Source: Alphaproteobacteria bacterium
GTDB lineage: Bacteria; Pseudomonadota; Alphaproteobacteria; Rhodospirillales; Magnetospirillaceae
Assembly (NCBI GenBank): GCA_015232485.1
Contig: JADFZP010000253.1
Location: 1 to 5,474 of the forward strand
Direction of reading: 5' to 3'
Length of the DNA stretch: 5,474 bases
The position numbers were made by a program, and so were the translations under genes. This document shows positions 1 through 5,290 of this stretch, piece by piece; position 1 is the stretch's first letter, and each line of letters opens with the position of its first letter. The notes beneath the pieces were generated by a model, which was not told the DNA's origin, did no database searches, and worked only from the letters and a program-made list of their open reading frames with translations.

Positions 1-579
1 ACCGCCTCGGTCGACGCGGCGTTCGTCCGCATGTGCGAGGTGTTCGGCGGCGTCGACGTGGTGGTCTCGAATGCCGGCGCGGCTTGGCAGGGGCGGATCG
101 GCGAGGTCTCGGACGAGACCCTGCGCAAATCCTTCGAGCTGAACTTCTTCGCCCATCAGGCGGTGGCGGCCCGCGGCGTCGCGGTGATGCGGGCCCAGGG
201 CTTCGGCGGCTGCCTGCTGTTCAACACCTCGAAGCAGGCGGTCAATCCGGGCAAGAATTTCGGCCCCTACGGCCTGCCCAAGGCGGCCACCCTGTTTTTG
301 GTGCGGCAATACGCGCTCGATCACGGCCGCGACGGCATCCGCGCCAACGCGGTCAACGCCGACCGCATCCGCACCGGCCTGCTGACCCCCGAGATGATCG
401 CCGAACGCTCGAAGGCGCGCGGCGTGACCGAGAAGGACTACATGGCCGGCAACCTGCTGGGCCGCGAAGTCACCGCCGACGACGTGGCGCAGGCCTTCGT
501 GTTCCTGGCCTGCGCCCAAAAGACCACCGCCGCCGCCCTGTCGGTGGATGGCGGCAACATCGAGGCGTCGCTGCGTTGA
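1..579 (+). CDS. Short-chain dehydrogenase, C-terminal part (SDR half of a bifunctional aldolase/SDR-like protein)
   Basis: The frame is open from base 1 to a TGA at 577-579, so the gene starts before the window; 192 residues are visible. Numbering from the first visible codon, SDR landmarks appear in order: SNAG (23-26), the active-site Asn in ELNFF (N48), the catalytic Ser in NTSK (S77), and YGLPK (Y90, K94). The Ser-Tyr spacing of 13 is usual for classical SDRs. The Rossmann glycine motif must lie upstream. The segment NADRIRTGLL and the following xxARG..xxYMxxNLLGREV region resemble the C-terminal dehydrogenase half of bifunctional class II aldolase/short-chain dehydrogenases (YuxG/RhaD-like). 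These oxidise a sugar or hydroxy-acid with NAD(P) in the cytoplasm. SDR membership is secure. The fusion to an aldolase domain is inferred from resemblance, since that part is not visible. The ATG at 31-33 lies inside the domain and is not the start. Confidence 0.85.
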   Translation, partial: TASVDAAFVRMCEVFGGVDVVVSNAGAAWQGRIGEVSDETLRKSFELNFFAHQAVAARGVAVMRAQGFGGCLLFNTSKQAVNPGKNFGPYGLPKAATLFLVRQYALDHGRDGIRANAVNADRIRTGLLTPEMIAERSKARGVTEKDYMAGNLLGREVTADDVAQAFVFLACAQKTTAAALSVDGGNIEASLR

Positions 580-585
580 TCCGGC

Positions 586-606
586 GCGAGGGGCGGCGCC
601 CCTCGC
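586..606. terminator. Perfect 9-bp GC hairpin between convergent genes
   Basis: GCGAGGGGC (586-594) is the exact reverse complement of GCCCCTCGC (598-606), with a GGC loop. It sits 7 bp after the dehydrogenase stop and 22 bp beyond the end of the convergent zinc-finger gene. A bidirectional transcript end is therefore the natural reading. No T-tract follows on either strand, so it is not a canonical intrinsic terminator. It may instead block 3' exonucleases or act with Rho. Confidence 0.5.
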
Positions 607-628
607 CCCCGCCGGGACGGGCTCGTGG

Positions 629-859
629 TCAGCGCGGCCCGCAAAGCTTGGCGCGGCGGGCCATTTCCTCTTCCTCGGCGGCGCATTCGCAACAATTCCG
701 GGCGCGCGGATTCGCCGCCAGACGTTCGGCTTCGATCTGGGCGCCGCACGAGCGGCAGATGCCGTTGGATGGTGCCTGGCTCATGCGGCTGAGCACCGCC
801 TGCAGTGCCGAAGAGTTGAAATTCTCGATCCGCTCCGCGGCGCAATCGATCTCGTCCAT
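629..859 (-). CDS. TraR/DksA-family C4 zinc-finger protein, 76 aa
   Basis: Four cysteines in a C-x2-C-x17-C-x2-C arrangement (C35, C38, C56, C59) form the zinc finger typical of the DksA/TraR family, with an extra Cys at 57. Residues 1-30 look helical and begin MDEIDCAAERIENF. This resembles the acidic N-terminal helix of TraR, which enters the RNA polymerase secondary channel. At 76 aa it is close to plasmid F TraR (73 aa) and much shorter than DksA (about 150 aa), which has a long coiled coil. By family it would bind RNA polymerase and alter initiation at selected promoters; that role is inferred. The ATG at 857-859 is supported by an AGGGGG sequence about 8 nt upstream on the minus strand. 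The gene stands alone, convergent to the dehydrogenase, and no phage or plasmid gene is visible nearby. Confidence 0.82.
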   Translation of the reverse strand: MDEIDCAAERIENFNSSALQAVLSRMSQAPSNGICRSCGAQIEAERLAANPRARNCCECAAEEEEMARRAKLCGPR

Positions 860-952
860 CGTTGTTTCCCCCTGTCATCTGGTGTGCCCCCGCACAAGAT
901 ATGGTAAGCACAGCGCGGCCGAAGGCGCAATGGCGGGGTGATTAAACTTCCG
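860..952 (-). promoter_or_regulatory. Leader of the TraR-like gene, possible weak promoter
   Basis: This 93-bp spacer lies after the histidine kinase stop and before the zinc-finger start, both on the minus strand. It contains TTGCGC followed 18 nt later by TACCAT, a poor match to a sigma-70 promoter. It also holds a small hairpin (TGTGC/GCACA with a 4-nt loop, 883-896) and the Shine-Dalgarno sequence of the zinc-finger gene. The length and the separate SD suggest independent transcription, but readthrough from the upstream operon cannot be excluded. Confidence 0.3.
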
Positions 953-2272
953 TCATAAAGGGAGTCGCAGGCGTACCCGCAGACCGCCCCACGGGCTGTC
1001 CTCCAGGGTGACGTCGCCGCCATGGCCGCGCACGATGTCGCGGGCGATGGTCAGGCCCAGCCCGACGCCGCCGGTCTGGCGATTGCGCGAGGTTTCCAGG
1101 CGGACGAAGGCCTTGAAGACGTCCTCGCGGCGGTCGAGGGGGATGCCCGGCCCATCATCGTCGACGGTGATCTCGACCCCGTCGACCCGCCGCCCGGCGC
1201 GCAGCGCGACATGGCCCGCGTAGCGCACCGCGTTGCCGATCAGGTTGTCCAGGCAGCGCCCCATGGCTTGCGGGCGCAGCGGCAGCGACAGGCCCTCCTC
1301 GCAATGCAGGTCGATGGCGGCGCCTTGGCGGCGGAAGCCGGCGACGCGCTCCTCCAGCAGGGCGACCAGATCGGTGGGAATGGCGGCTTCGCCACCCTCG
1401 CCGCGGGCGAAGGACAGATAGCCCTCGACCATGCGCTCCATCTCGGCGACGTCCTCTTGCAGGTCGGCGACGCCGTCGGCCTCGCCCATCATGGCGAGTT
1501 GCAGCTTCATGCGGGTCAGGGGGGTGCGCAAATCGTGCGAAACGCCGGCCAGCATCTCGGTGCGCTGGGCGATCTGGCGGCGGATGCGGTCGCGCATCAT
1601 GTTGAAGGCGATGGCGGCGCGGCGCACCTCGGCGGCGCCTTCGGGCTTGAAGTCGGGAACGTCGTGGCCCTTGCCAAAGCTGTCGGCGGCGGCGGCCAGC
1701 CTGCGCACCGAGCGCACCTGGTTGCGCATGAACACGGTGGCCACGCCGATCAGCACCAGCGACATGCCCAGCATCCACAGCACGAAAATGTAGGTGGTCG
1801 ACGAGAACAGGCGCTTGCGCGACGCGGTGACGCTCAACACGCCATCGGGAAGCTGGACCCGCACCACGATCTCGCGCTCGCTGCCGACCAGTTTGATGTC
1901 GAAGGGTTGGCCCAGGCGCTCCTCCAGCGCGGTGGCCAGGGTCGCGGTCGCCTGATCGCCGGGCCGCTCGGGCGCGTTGGGCAGGATGGCGCCGAAATCC
2001 AGCGCCACCCCCAGGGTCAGCGCCCGCTCGGCGACGTACAGCACGCGCGCCCGCTCGACCGGGCCGGGGGCGACGCGCAGCAGTTCGACCACCACGGCCA
2101 CATCGCCGGCCAGCCCCTCGGCCAGGCGCCGCGATAGGGTCTCCCAGTGATTGGTGTAGAAGATGTAGGTCGACAGCACCTGCAACAGGATCAGCGGCGT
2201 GACGATGATCAGCAGCGAGCGGCCAAGCAGGCTGCGGGGCAGGACGCGCTTGATCGACCAGCGGCCGGCCAT
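953..2272 (-). CDS. EnvZ-type sensor histidine kinase, 439 aa
   Basis: Membrane sensor kinase that would phosphorylate the response regulator encoded immediately upstream. Domains in order: cytoplasmic N-terminus; first membrane segment about residues 14-38; periplasmic sensor region about 40-157; second membrane segment about 159-182; HAMP about 183-235; HisKA with the H-box VSHDLRTPLTRMK (phospho-acceptor H246); then the ATPase domain. In the ATPase domain the N-box is LDNLIGNAVRYA (N343, N347), the G1 box DDDGPGIP (371-378), the F-box around FKAFVR, and the G2 box GGVGLGLT (401-408). All catalytic landmarks are intact, so it should be active. The H-box and overall length are like EnvZ (450 aa). 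I chose the ATG at 2272-2270 because the regulator's TGA is only one base upstream (TGAGATG), implying translational coupling. An in-frame ATG at 2320 would add 16 residues inside the regulator gene and is less likely. No clear SD is seen. The signal sensed is unknown. Confidence 0.93.
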   Translation of the reverse strand: MAGRWSIKRVLPRSLLGRSLLIIVTPLILLQVLSTYIFYTNHWETLSRRLAEGLAGDVAVVVELLRVAPGPVERARVLYVAERALTLGVALDFGAILPNAPERPGDQATATLATALEERLGQPFDIKLVGSEREIVVRVQLPDGVLSVTASRKRLFSSTTYIFVLWMLGMSLVLIGVATVFMRNQVRSVRRLAAAADSFGKGHDVPDFKPEGAAEVRRAAIAFNMMRDRIRRQIAQRTEMLAGVSHDLRTPLTRMKLQLAMMGEADGVADLQEDVAEMERMVEGYLSFARGEGGEAAIPTDLVALLEERVAGFRRQGAAIDLHCEEGLSLPLRPQAMGRCLDNLIGNAVRYAGHVALRAGRRVDGVEITVDDDGPGIPLDRREDVFKAFVRLETSRNRQTGGVGLGLTIARDIVRGHGGDVTLEDSPWGGLRVRLRLPL

Positions 2273-2273
2273 C

Positions 2274-2960
2274 TCAGTCGGGCCGTAGCAGGTAGCCGCG
2301 CCCGCGCACGGTCTGGACATGGCGGGGCAGGCGGGAATCGTCCTCCATCTTCTTGCGCAGCCGGGTGATCTGCACGTCGACGGTGCGCGGATTGCCGCTC
2401 GCGCCGGTGCGGCTGGCCAGTTCCTCGCGCGACAGGATCTGATCGGGCGCCTGGGCCAGCACGGCCAGCAGCGCGCTTTCCGCCGAGGTCAGATGGACCG
2501 GCTGGTCGCCGTGGCGCAATTCGCCGCGCGCCACGTCGTATTCGAAGGCGCCGAAGCGCAACAGCCGCGCCGCCTCGGGCTCGGGCTCGCGCTGCACGCG
2601 GCGCAGGATGCTGGCGATGCGCAGCAGCAATTCGCGCGGCTCGAAGGGCTTGGGCAAATAGTCGTCGGCGCCGCTTTCCAGGCCGCGGATGCGGTCCTCG
2701 GGCTCGGTCATGGCGGTCAGCAGCAGGATCGGCACGGGATTGACGCGGCGCAGGCTGCGGGTCAGGTCCAGGCCGTTCTCGCCCGGCATCATGACGTCGA
2801 GCACGATCAGGTCGAAGGACAGCCCGGCCAGGGTCTGGCGCGCCTCGGCGGCGTCGGCGGCCACGCTGACCGCGTAATCGTTGTCGCTCAGGTACTTGCG
2901 CAAAAGCTCGCGCAGCCGCCGATCGTCGTCCACCACCAGGATGTGCGGACGTTCGACCAT
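2274..2960 (-). CDS. OmpR-family response regulator, PetR-like, 228 aa
   Basis: Cytoplasmic DNA-binding regulator. The receiver domain (about 5-120) has the acidic cluster D11-D13, phospho-acceptor D55 in LIVLDVMMPG, the switch residue T82 and K104 in LPKPFEP. The winged-helix effector (about 134-227) has the recognition-helix segment RTVDVQITRLRKKME and ends in VQTVRGRGYLL, typical of OmpR/PhoB proteins. Length is normal. It lies 7 nt after the MarR stop and 1 nt before the kinase start, and the region before its ATG (2960-2958) carries no good SD, so it is probably translated by coupling. The receiver sequence and the adjacent MarR gene resemble Rhodobacter capsulatus PetR. From memory, PetR was described as needed for cytochrome bc1-dependent growth. 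Orthology is my inference from recalled sequence style. Here a cognate kinase is present in the same operon, so phosphotransfer to D55 is the likely control. Confidence 0.94.
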   Translation of the reverse strand: MVERPHILVVDDDRRLRELLRKYLSDNDYAVSVAADAAEARQTLAGLSFDLIVLDVMMPGENGLDLTRSLRRVNPVPILLLTAMTEPEDRIRGLESGADDYLPKPFEPRELLLRIASILRRVQREPEPEAARLLRFGAFEYDVARGELRHGDQPVHLTSAESALLAVLAQAPDQILSREELASRTGASGNPRTVDVQITRLRKKMEDDSRLPRHVQTVRGRGYLLRPD

Positions 2961-2967
2961 GGCCGGC

Positions 2968-3468
2968 TCAAGGCGCGCGGCGCGACGGGCCGCGCGGCGA
3001 AAAGCGCGTGCGGTCCGGCTCGTCGATCAGGCCCAGCATCACCTTGCGGAAGCCCTCGACCGCCTCGGCGCCGGCCTCGCGATAGGCGCCAGCGATGCGG
3101 GCGCGCTGGCGCTCGGTCAGCAGGCGTTCGAGTTCGATGCCCTTGGGGCCCAGTTCCAACAGGCGCTGGCGGCGGTCGCGCTCGCCGGGGCGCTGGGCGA
3201 CATAGCCCTCGGCGACCAACTGGCCCAGAACGCGCGACAGGCTTTGCTTGGTGATGCGCAGGATGCCCAACAACTCGCTGACCGTGATGCCGGGGTGGCG
3301 GCCGACGAAATAGATCACCCGGTGATGGGCGCGCCCCAACTCCATCCCGGCCAGCAGCCCGTCGGGCTCGCCGGTGAAGTCGCGATAGGCGAAGAACAGG
3401 AGTTCGATCCCCTGCCGCAGCTCCTCCTCGCGCAGGAACAGCGGGTTCACCGTTTTTACGTCAGTCAT
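2968..3468 (-). CDS. MarR-family transcriptional regulator, PetP-like, 166 aa
   Basis: Predicted dimeric winged-helix DNA-binding protein. The N-terminal and C-terminal helices (about 14-55 and 112-150) would form the dimer interface. The helix-turn-helix lies at about 62-88, with recognition helix ITKQSLSRVLGQLVAEG, and the wing at about 92-107, with the characteristic acidic-arginine motif GERDRRQ. The length fits the family (140-170 aa). It is the first gene of the MarR-RR-HK operon and diverges from ilvE. MarR proteins usually repress their own promoter and a divergent gene, so the intergenic region is the obvious operator site. The arrangement next to a PetR-like regulator suggests a PetP counterpart. 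The ATG at 3468-3466 has no SD, but TATAAG lies five bases upstream, so the mRNA may be leaderless. The last 15 or so residues are rich in Arg and Pro and probably disordered. Confidence 0.92.
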   Translation of the reverse strand: MTDVKTVNPLFLREEELRQGIELLFFAYRDFTGEPDGLLAGMELGRAHHRVIYFVGRHPGITVSELLGILRITKQSLSRVLGQLVAEGYVAQRPGERDRRQRLLELGPKGIELERLLTERQRARIAGAYREAGAEAVEGFRKVMLGLIDEPDRTRFSPRGPSRRAP

Positions 3469-3542
3469 GTTGACTTATATGCACCGGAAATGCTACCTGA
3501 TGCAACGTCTATCGCAACGATCCGAAGGGGGAGTTACCCGCC
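3469..3542. promoter_or_regulatory. Divergent control region between the MarR operon and ilvE
   Basis: In this 74-bp spacer the plus strand has TTGACT (3470-3475) and, 17-18 nt further, CTACCTG (3493-3499) as a weak -10, giving a start near 3506 for ilvE. The minus strand has TATAAG (3479-3474) as a good -10 only five bases before the MarR ATG, with TTGCAT (3505-3500) as a loosely spaced -35 (20 nt). The two promoters would overlap almost completely. The outer ends GTTG (3469-3472) and CAAC (3503-3506), with GCA/TGC inside, form a loose inverted repeat that could be the MarR operator. The promoter positions are predictions by eye. The ilvE SD AAGGGGGAG (3525-3533) is convincing. Confidence 0.5.
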
Positions 3543-4412
3543 ATGGCAGTCATTCCGTTCGACGACCGCGACGGCGTCATCTGGTACGACGGCAAGCTGA
3601 TCCCGTGGCGGGACGCCAAGCTGCATGTACTCAGCCACGCCTTGCACTACGCCTCGTGCGTGTTCGAGGGCGAGCGGGCCTATGGCGGCAAGGTCTTCAA
3701 GCTGACCGAGCACAGCCAGCGCCTGATCGACTCGGGCCGCCTGCTGGGCTTCGAGATCCCCTATTCGCTGGCCGAGATCGACGAAGCCACCAACGAGACG
3801 CTGAAGGCGGCCGGCTTCGGCGACGCCTATGTCCGCCCGGTGGCGTGGCGCGGCAGCGAGATGATGGGGGTCGCCGCCCAGGCCACCCGCATCCATCTGG
3901 CGATCGCGGTCTGGCAGTGGCCGTCCTATTTCTCGCCGGAAGCCAAGATGAAGGGCATCCGCCTGAAATTCGCCCAGTGGAAGCGCCCCCATCCCGAGAC
4001 CGCGCCGACCCGCGCCAAGGCGGCCGGGCTTTACATGATCTGCACGCTTTCGAAGCACAACGCCGAGAACGAGGGCTTCGACGACGCGCTGATGCTCGAT
4101 TGGCGCGGCCAGATCGCCGAGGCGACCGGCGCCAACGTGTTCTTCGTGATCGACGGCGCGATCCACACGCCGGCCCCCGATTGCTTCCTCGACGGCATCA
4201 CCCGGCGCACCGTGATCGCGCTGGCCAAGGAGTGCGGCTATCAGGTGATCGAGCGGCCGATGATGCCCGAGGAAATGGCCAAGGCGCAGGAATGCTTCCT
4301 GACCGGCACGGCCGCCGAGGTGACCCCGGTCGGCCTGATCGGCGACTACCGCTTCACGCCGGGCGAGGTCTGCGCCACGCTGATGAAGGCGTACACGGCG
4401 GCGGTCAGTTAA
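3543..4412 (+). CDS. ilvE: Branched-chain amino acid aminotransferase, 289 aa
   Basis: PLP-dependent fold-type IV transaminase that interconverts leucine, isoleucine and valine with their 2-oxo acids, using 2-oxoglutarate/glutamate, in the cytoplasm. Recognisable segments are WYDGKLIPWRDAKLHVLSHA (13-32), FEGERAY (41-47, the usual FEGIRAY site with Glu in place of Ile), and the Schiff-base lysine K159 in TRAKAAGLY. Others are E193 in IAEATGANVFFV, which contacts the PLP ring nitrogen, and LTGTAAEVTPV (253-263), which holds the PLP phosphate. K159 and E193 carry the same numbers as in E. coli IlvE. Length matches short alphaproteobacterial forms (about 290 aa, against 309 in E. coli). The ATG at 3543 has the SD AAGGGGGAG nine bases upstream. 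It diverges from the MarR operon and may be under MarR control. A D-amino-acid transaminase or aminodeoxychorismate lyase is unlikely given the motifs. Confidence 0.93.
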   Translation: MAVIPFDDRDGVIWYDGKLIPWRDAKLHVLSHALHYASCVFEGERAYGGKVFKLTEHSQRLIDSGRLLGFEIPYSLAEIDEATNETLKAAGFGDAYVRPVAWRGSEMMGVAAQATRIHLAIAVWQWPSYFSPEAKMKGIRLKFAQWKRPHPETAPTRAKAAGLYMICTLSKHNAENEGFDDALMLDWRGQIAEATGANVFFVIDGAIHTPAPDCFLDGITRRTVIALAKECGYQVIERPMMPEEMAKAQECFLTGTAAEVTPVGLIGDYRFTPGEVCATLMKAYTAAVS

Positions 4413-4418
4413 TTTATC

Positions 4419-4509
4419 TCGTCACCCCCGCGAAGGCGGGGGTCCATGCTGGGTCCACCGAATATAAATGTGGCAGCGACATGGATTCCCGCTTTCGCGG
4501 GAATGACGA
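4419..4509. repeat. 91-bp nested palindromic repeat (REP/MITE-like) after ilvE
   Basis: Six bases after the ilvE stop lies a large inverted repeat with arms 4419-4458 and 4470-4509 around an 11-bp AT-rich centre. The outer 30 bases of the arms differ at only five positions. Each arm also holds its own 8-bp hairpin with a 4-nt loop. The left is ACCCCCGC/GCGGGGGT (4424-4443, loop GAAG). The right is ATTCCCGC/GCGGGAAT (4485-4504, loop TTTC, which is GAAA on the other strand). An inner CCATG-N6-CCAC block is shared by both arms. The core resembles the GTCATTCCCGCGAAAGCGGGA-type palindromes scattered in many proteobacterial genomes. It could end the ilvE transcript or protect its 3' end. No coding capacity is seen, so any mobility would depend on an enzyme encoded elsewhere. 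Confidence 0.85.
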
Positions 4510-4543
4510 TGAAAAGATTGTGGCCTGTTGAGAAGAAGTCAAA

Positions 4544-4577
4544 CACCAAGACGCCAAGTGCTCTTCGTGGCTTGGTG
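4544..4577. repeat. CACCAAG-unit hairpin repeat, possible terminator
   Basis: Two 8-nt units (CACCAAGA, CGCCAAGT) are followed after GCT by two inverted units (CTTCGTGG, CTTGGTGG). Folded, 4544-4558 pairs with 4563-4577 around a TGCT loop: 13 of 15 positions pair, one of them G-T, with mismatches A4551/G4570 and C4555/C4566. The composition is unlike the neighbouring palindrome. It resembles the CACCAAGACACCAAG-type dispersed repeats I recall from various bacterial genomes. It lies 9 bp beyond the stop of the HD-domain gene, which runs toward it, so it may mark the transcript ends of both convergent genes. Confidence 0.6.
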
Positions 4578-4585
4578 GTTAATCT

Positions 4586-5179
4586 TCATTTTAGGGGCAA
4601 ATGACCGGCGTCCGTCGCCTGTTCGATCAGGCGGCGGGCGTAGTCCCACAGGACCGGCGCGCCATCGCCGATCATCGCGTTGCGGGCCAGCACGCGGTCG
4701 GCGGTGACGCCGTGGCGGCGCCACGCGGCGCCCTCGGTATGGACGTTGTGGAGCAGCGGCTGCAAGCGGTCGATCGAGGCGGCGAAGCGGGCCTCGGGCG
4801 TGGCGCGCGCCTCGAACTCGTCCCACAGGGCGCGCAACTCGGCGCCCTGGTCGGCCGGCAATAGGCCGAACAGGCGATCGGCGGCGGCTTGCTCGCGGGC
4901 CTCCTTGTCGGCATGGCCGGCCTCGTCGTAGATGAAGGTGTCGCCGGCGTCGATCTCGACGATGTCGTGGATCAGCAGCATCTTCACCACGCGCCCGACA
5001 TCGACCGGCTCGGCGGCGTGCTCGGCCAGCAGCAGGGCCATCATGGCGATGTGCCAGGAATGCTCGGCGTCGTTCTCCTGGCGGCGATCGGCGAGCAGCA
5101 GCGTCTGGCGCAACACCTGCTTCAGCGCGTCCAGTTCCAGCACGAAGGCGATTTGGCGGGAGAGGCGGTCCTCGGTCAT
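4586..5179 (-). CDS. HD-domain phosphohydrolase, HDDC2/YfbR-like, 197 aa
   Basis: Predicted metal-dependent cytoplasmic phosphohydrolase of the HD superfamily (COG1896 type). Its characterised relatives, YfbR and HDDC2, are 5'-deoxynucleotidases acting on deoxynucleoside monophosphates. Metal ligands appear in order: H40 in NDAEHSWHIA, the H71-D72 pair in LLIHDIVEIDAGDTFIYD, and D137 in ASIDRLQPLLHN. E75 lies in the same catalytic segment. Length (about 190-200 aa) is normal. Substrate is inferred from the family and not visible here. The frame stays open upstream to 5428, but the extra residues overlap the divergent dioxygenase gene and show no family resemblance. The ATG at 5179-5177 is preceded by AAAGGG about 6 nt upstream and starts the protein where the family normally begins. 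The gene converges on ilvE across the repeat-bearing spacer and diverges from the dioxygenase gene. Confidence 0.88.
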   Translation of the reverse strand: MTEDRLSRQIAFVLELDALKQVLRQTLLLADRRQENDAEHSWHIAMMALLLAEHAAEPVDVGRVVKMLLIHDIVEIDAGDTFIYDEAGHADKEAREQAAADRLFGLLPADQGAELRALWDEFEARATPEARFAASIDRLQPLLHNVHTEGAAWRRHGVTADRVLARNAMIGDGAPVLWDYARRLIEQATDAGHLPLK

Positions 5180-5290
5180 CGTTTCCCTTTCGGTTCGTTT
5201 CCAATTCGTCAACGGTAAGTCGCCAAGGTCCGGGATTGCCCTCTGGCCGAGAACGCCGCATCTTGATCCCCAGAGATGGAGGACATTGCG
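5180..5290. promoter_or_regulatory. Divergent spacer between HD hydrolase and dioxygenase genes
   Basis: This 111-bp region must hold the 5' ends of both divergent genes. Recognisable elements are the AAAGGG SD of the hydrolase next to 5180 and a strong GGAGGA SD (5278-5283) seven bases before the dioxygenase ATG. TTGACG occurs on the minus strand (5212-5207), but no convincing -10 lies at the right distance. I see no clear operator. Confidence 0.35.

Noticed and set aside
883..896. TGTGC/GCACA hairpin in the leader of the TraR-like gene as a regulatory switch
   Set aside because: A 5-bp stem is too short to support a riboswitch or attenuator claim, and no alternative pairing was evident.
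438..911. 157-residue minus-strand frame overlapping the dehydrogenase end and the zinc-finger gene
   Set aside because: Arg/Ala/Pro-rich with no motif. It conflicts with two better supported genes.
1022..2137. 371-residue open frame on the plus strand, antisense to the histidine kinase
   Set aside because: It is rich in Ala, Gly, Gln and His with no domain pattern, as expected of the opposite strand of a high-GC gene. The minus frame carries every kinase motif.
2273..2320. Earlier ATG for the histidine kinase at 2320
   Set aside because: It would overlap the regulator gene by 47 bases and add a Cys/Pro-rich tail. The ATG at 2272 directly follows the regulator stop and precedes a normal membrane-anchor start.
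2319..3254. 311-residue plus-strand frame across the response regulator and MarR genes
   Set aside because: Low-complexity Ala/Gly/Arg-rich translation, antisense to two clear regulator genes.
3534..4166. 210-residue minus-strand frame within ilvE
   Set aside because: The plus frame has the complete aminotransferase motif set; the minus frame is its shadow.
4419..4509. The paired palindromes as a CRISPR array or small RNA gene
   Set aside because: There are only two copies, in inverted and not direct orientation, with no regular spacers and no promoter visible within the element.
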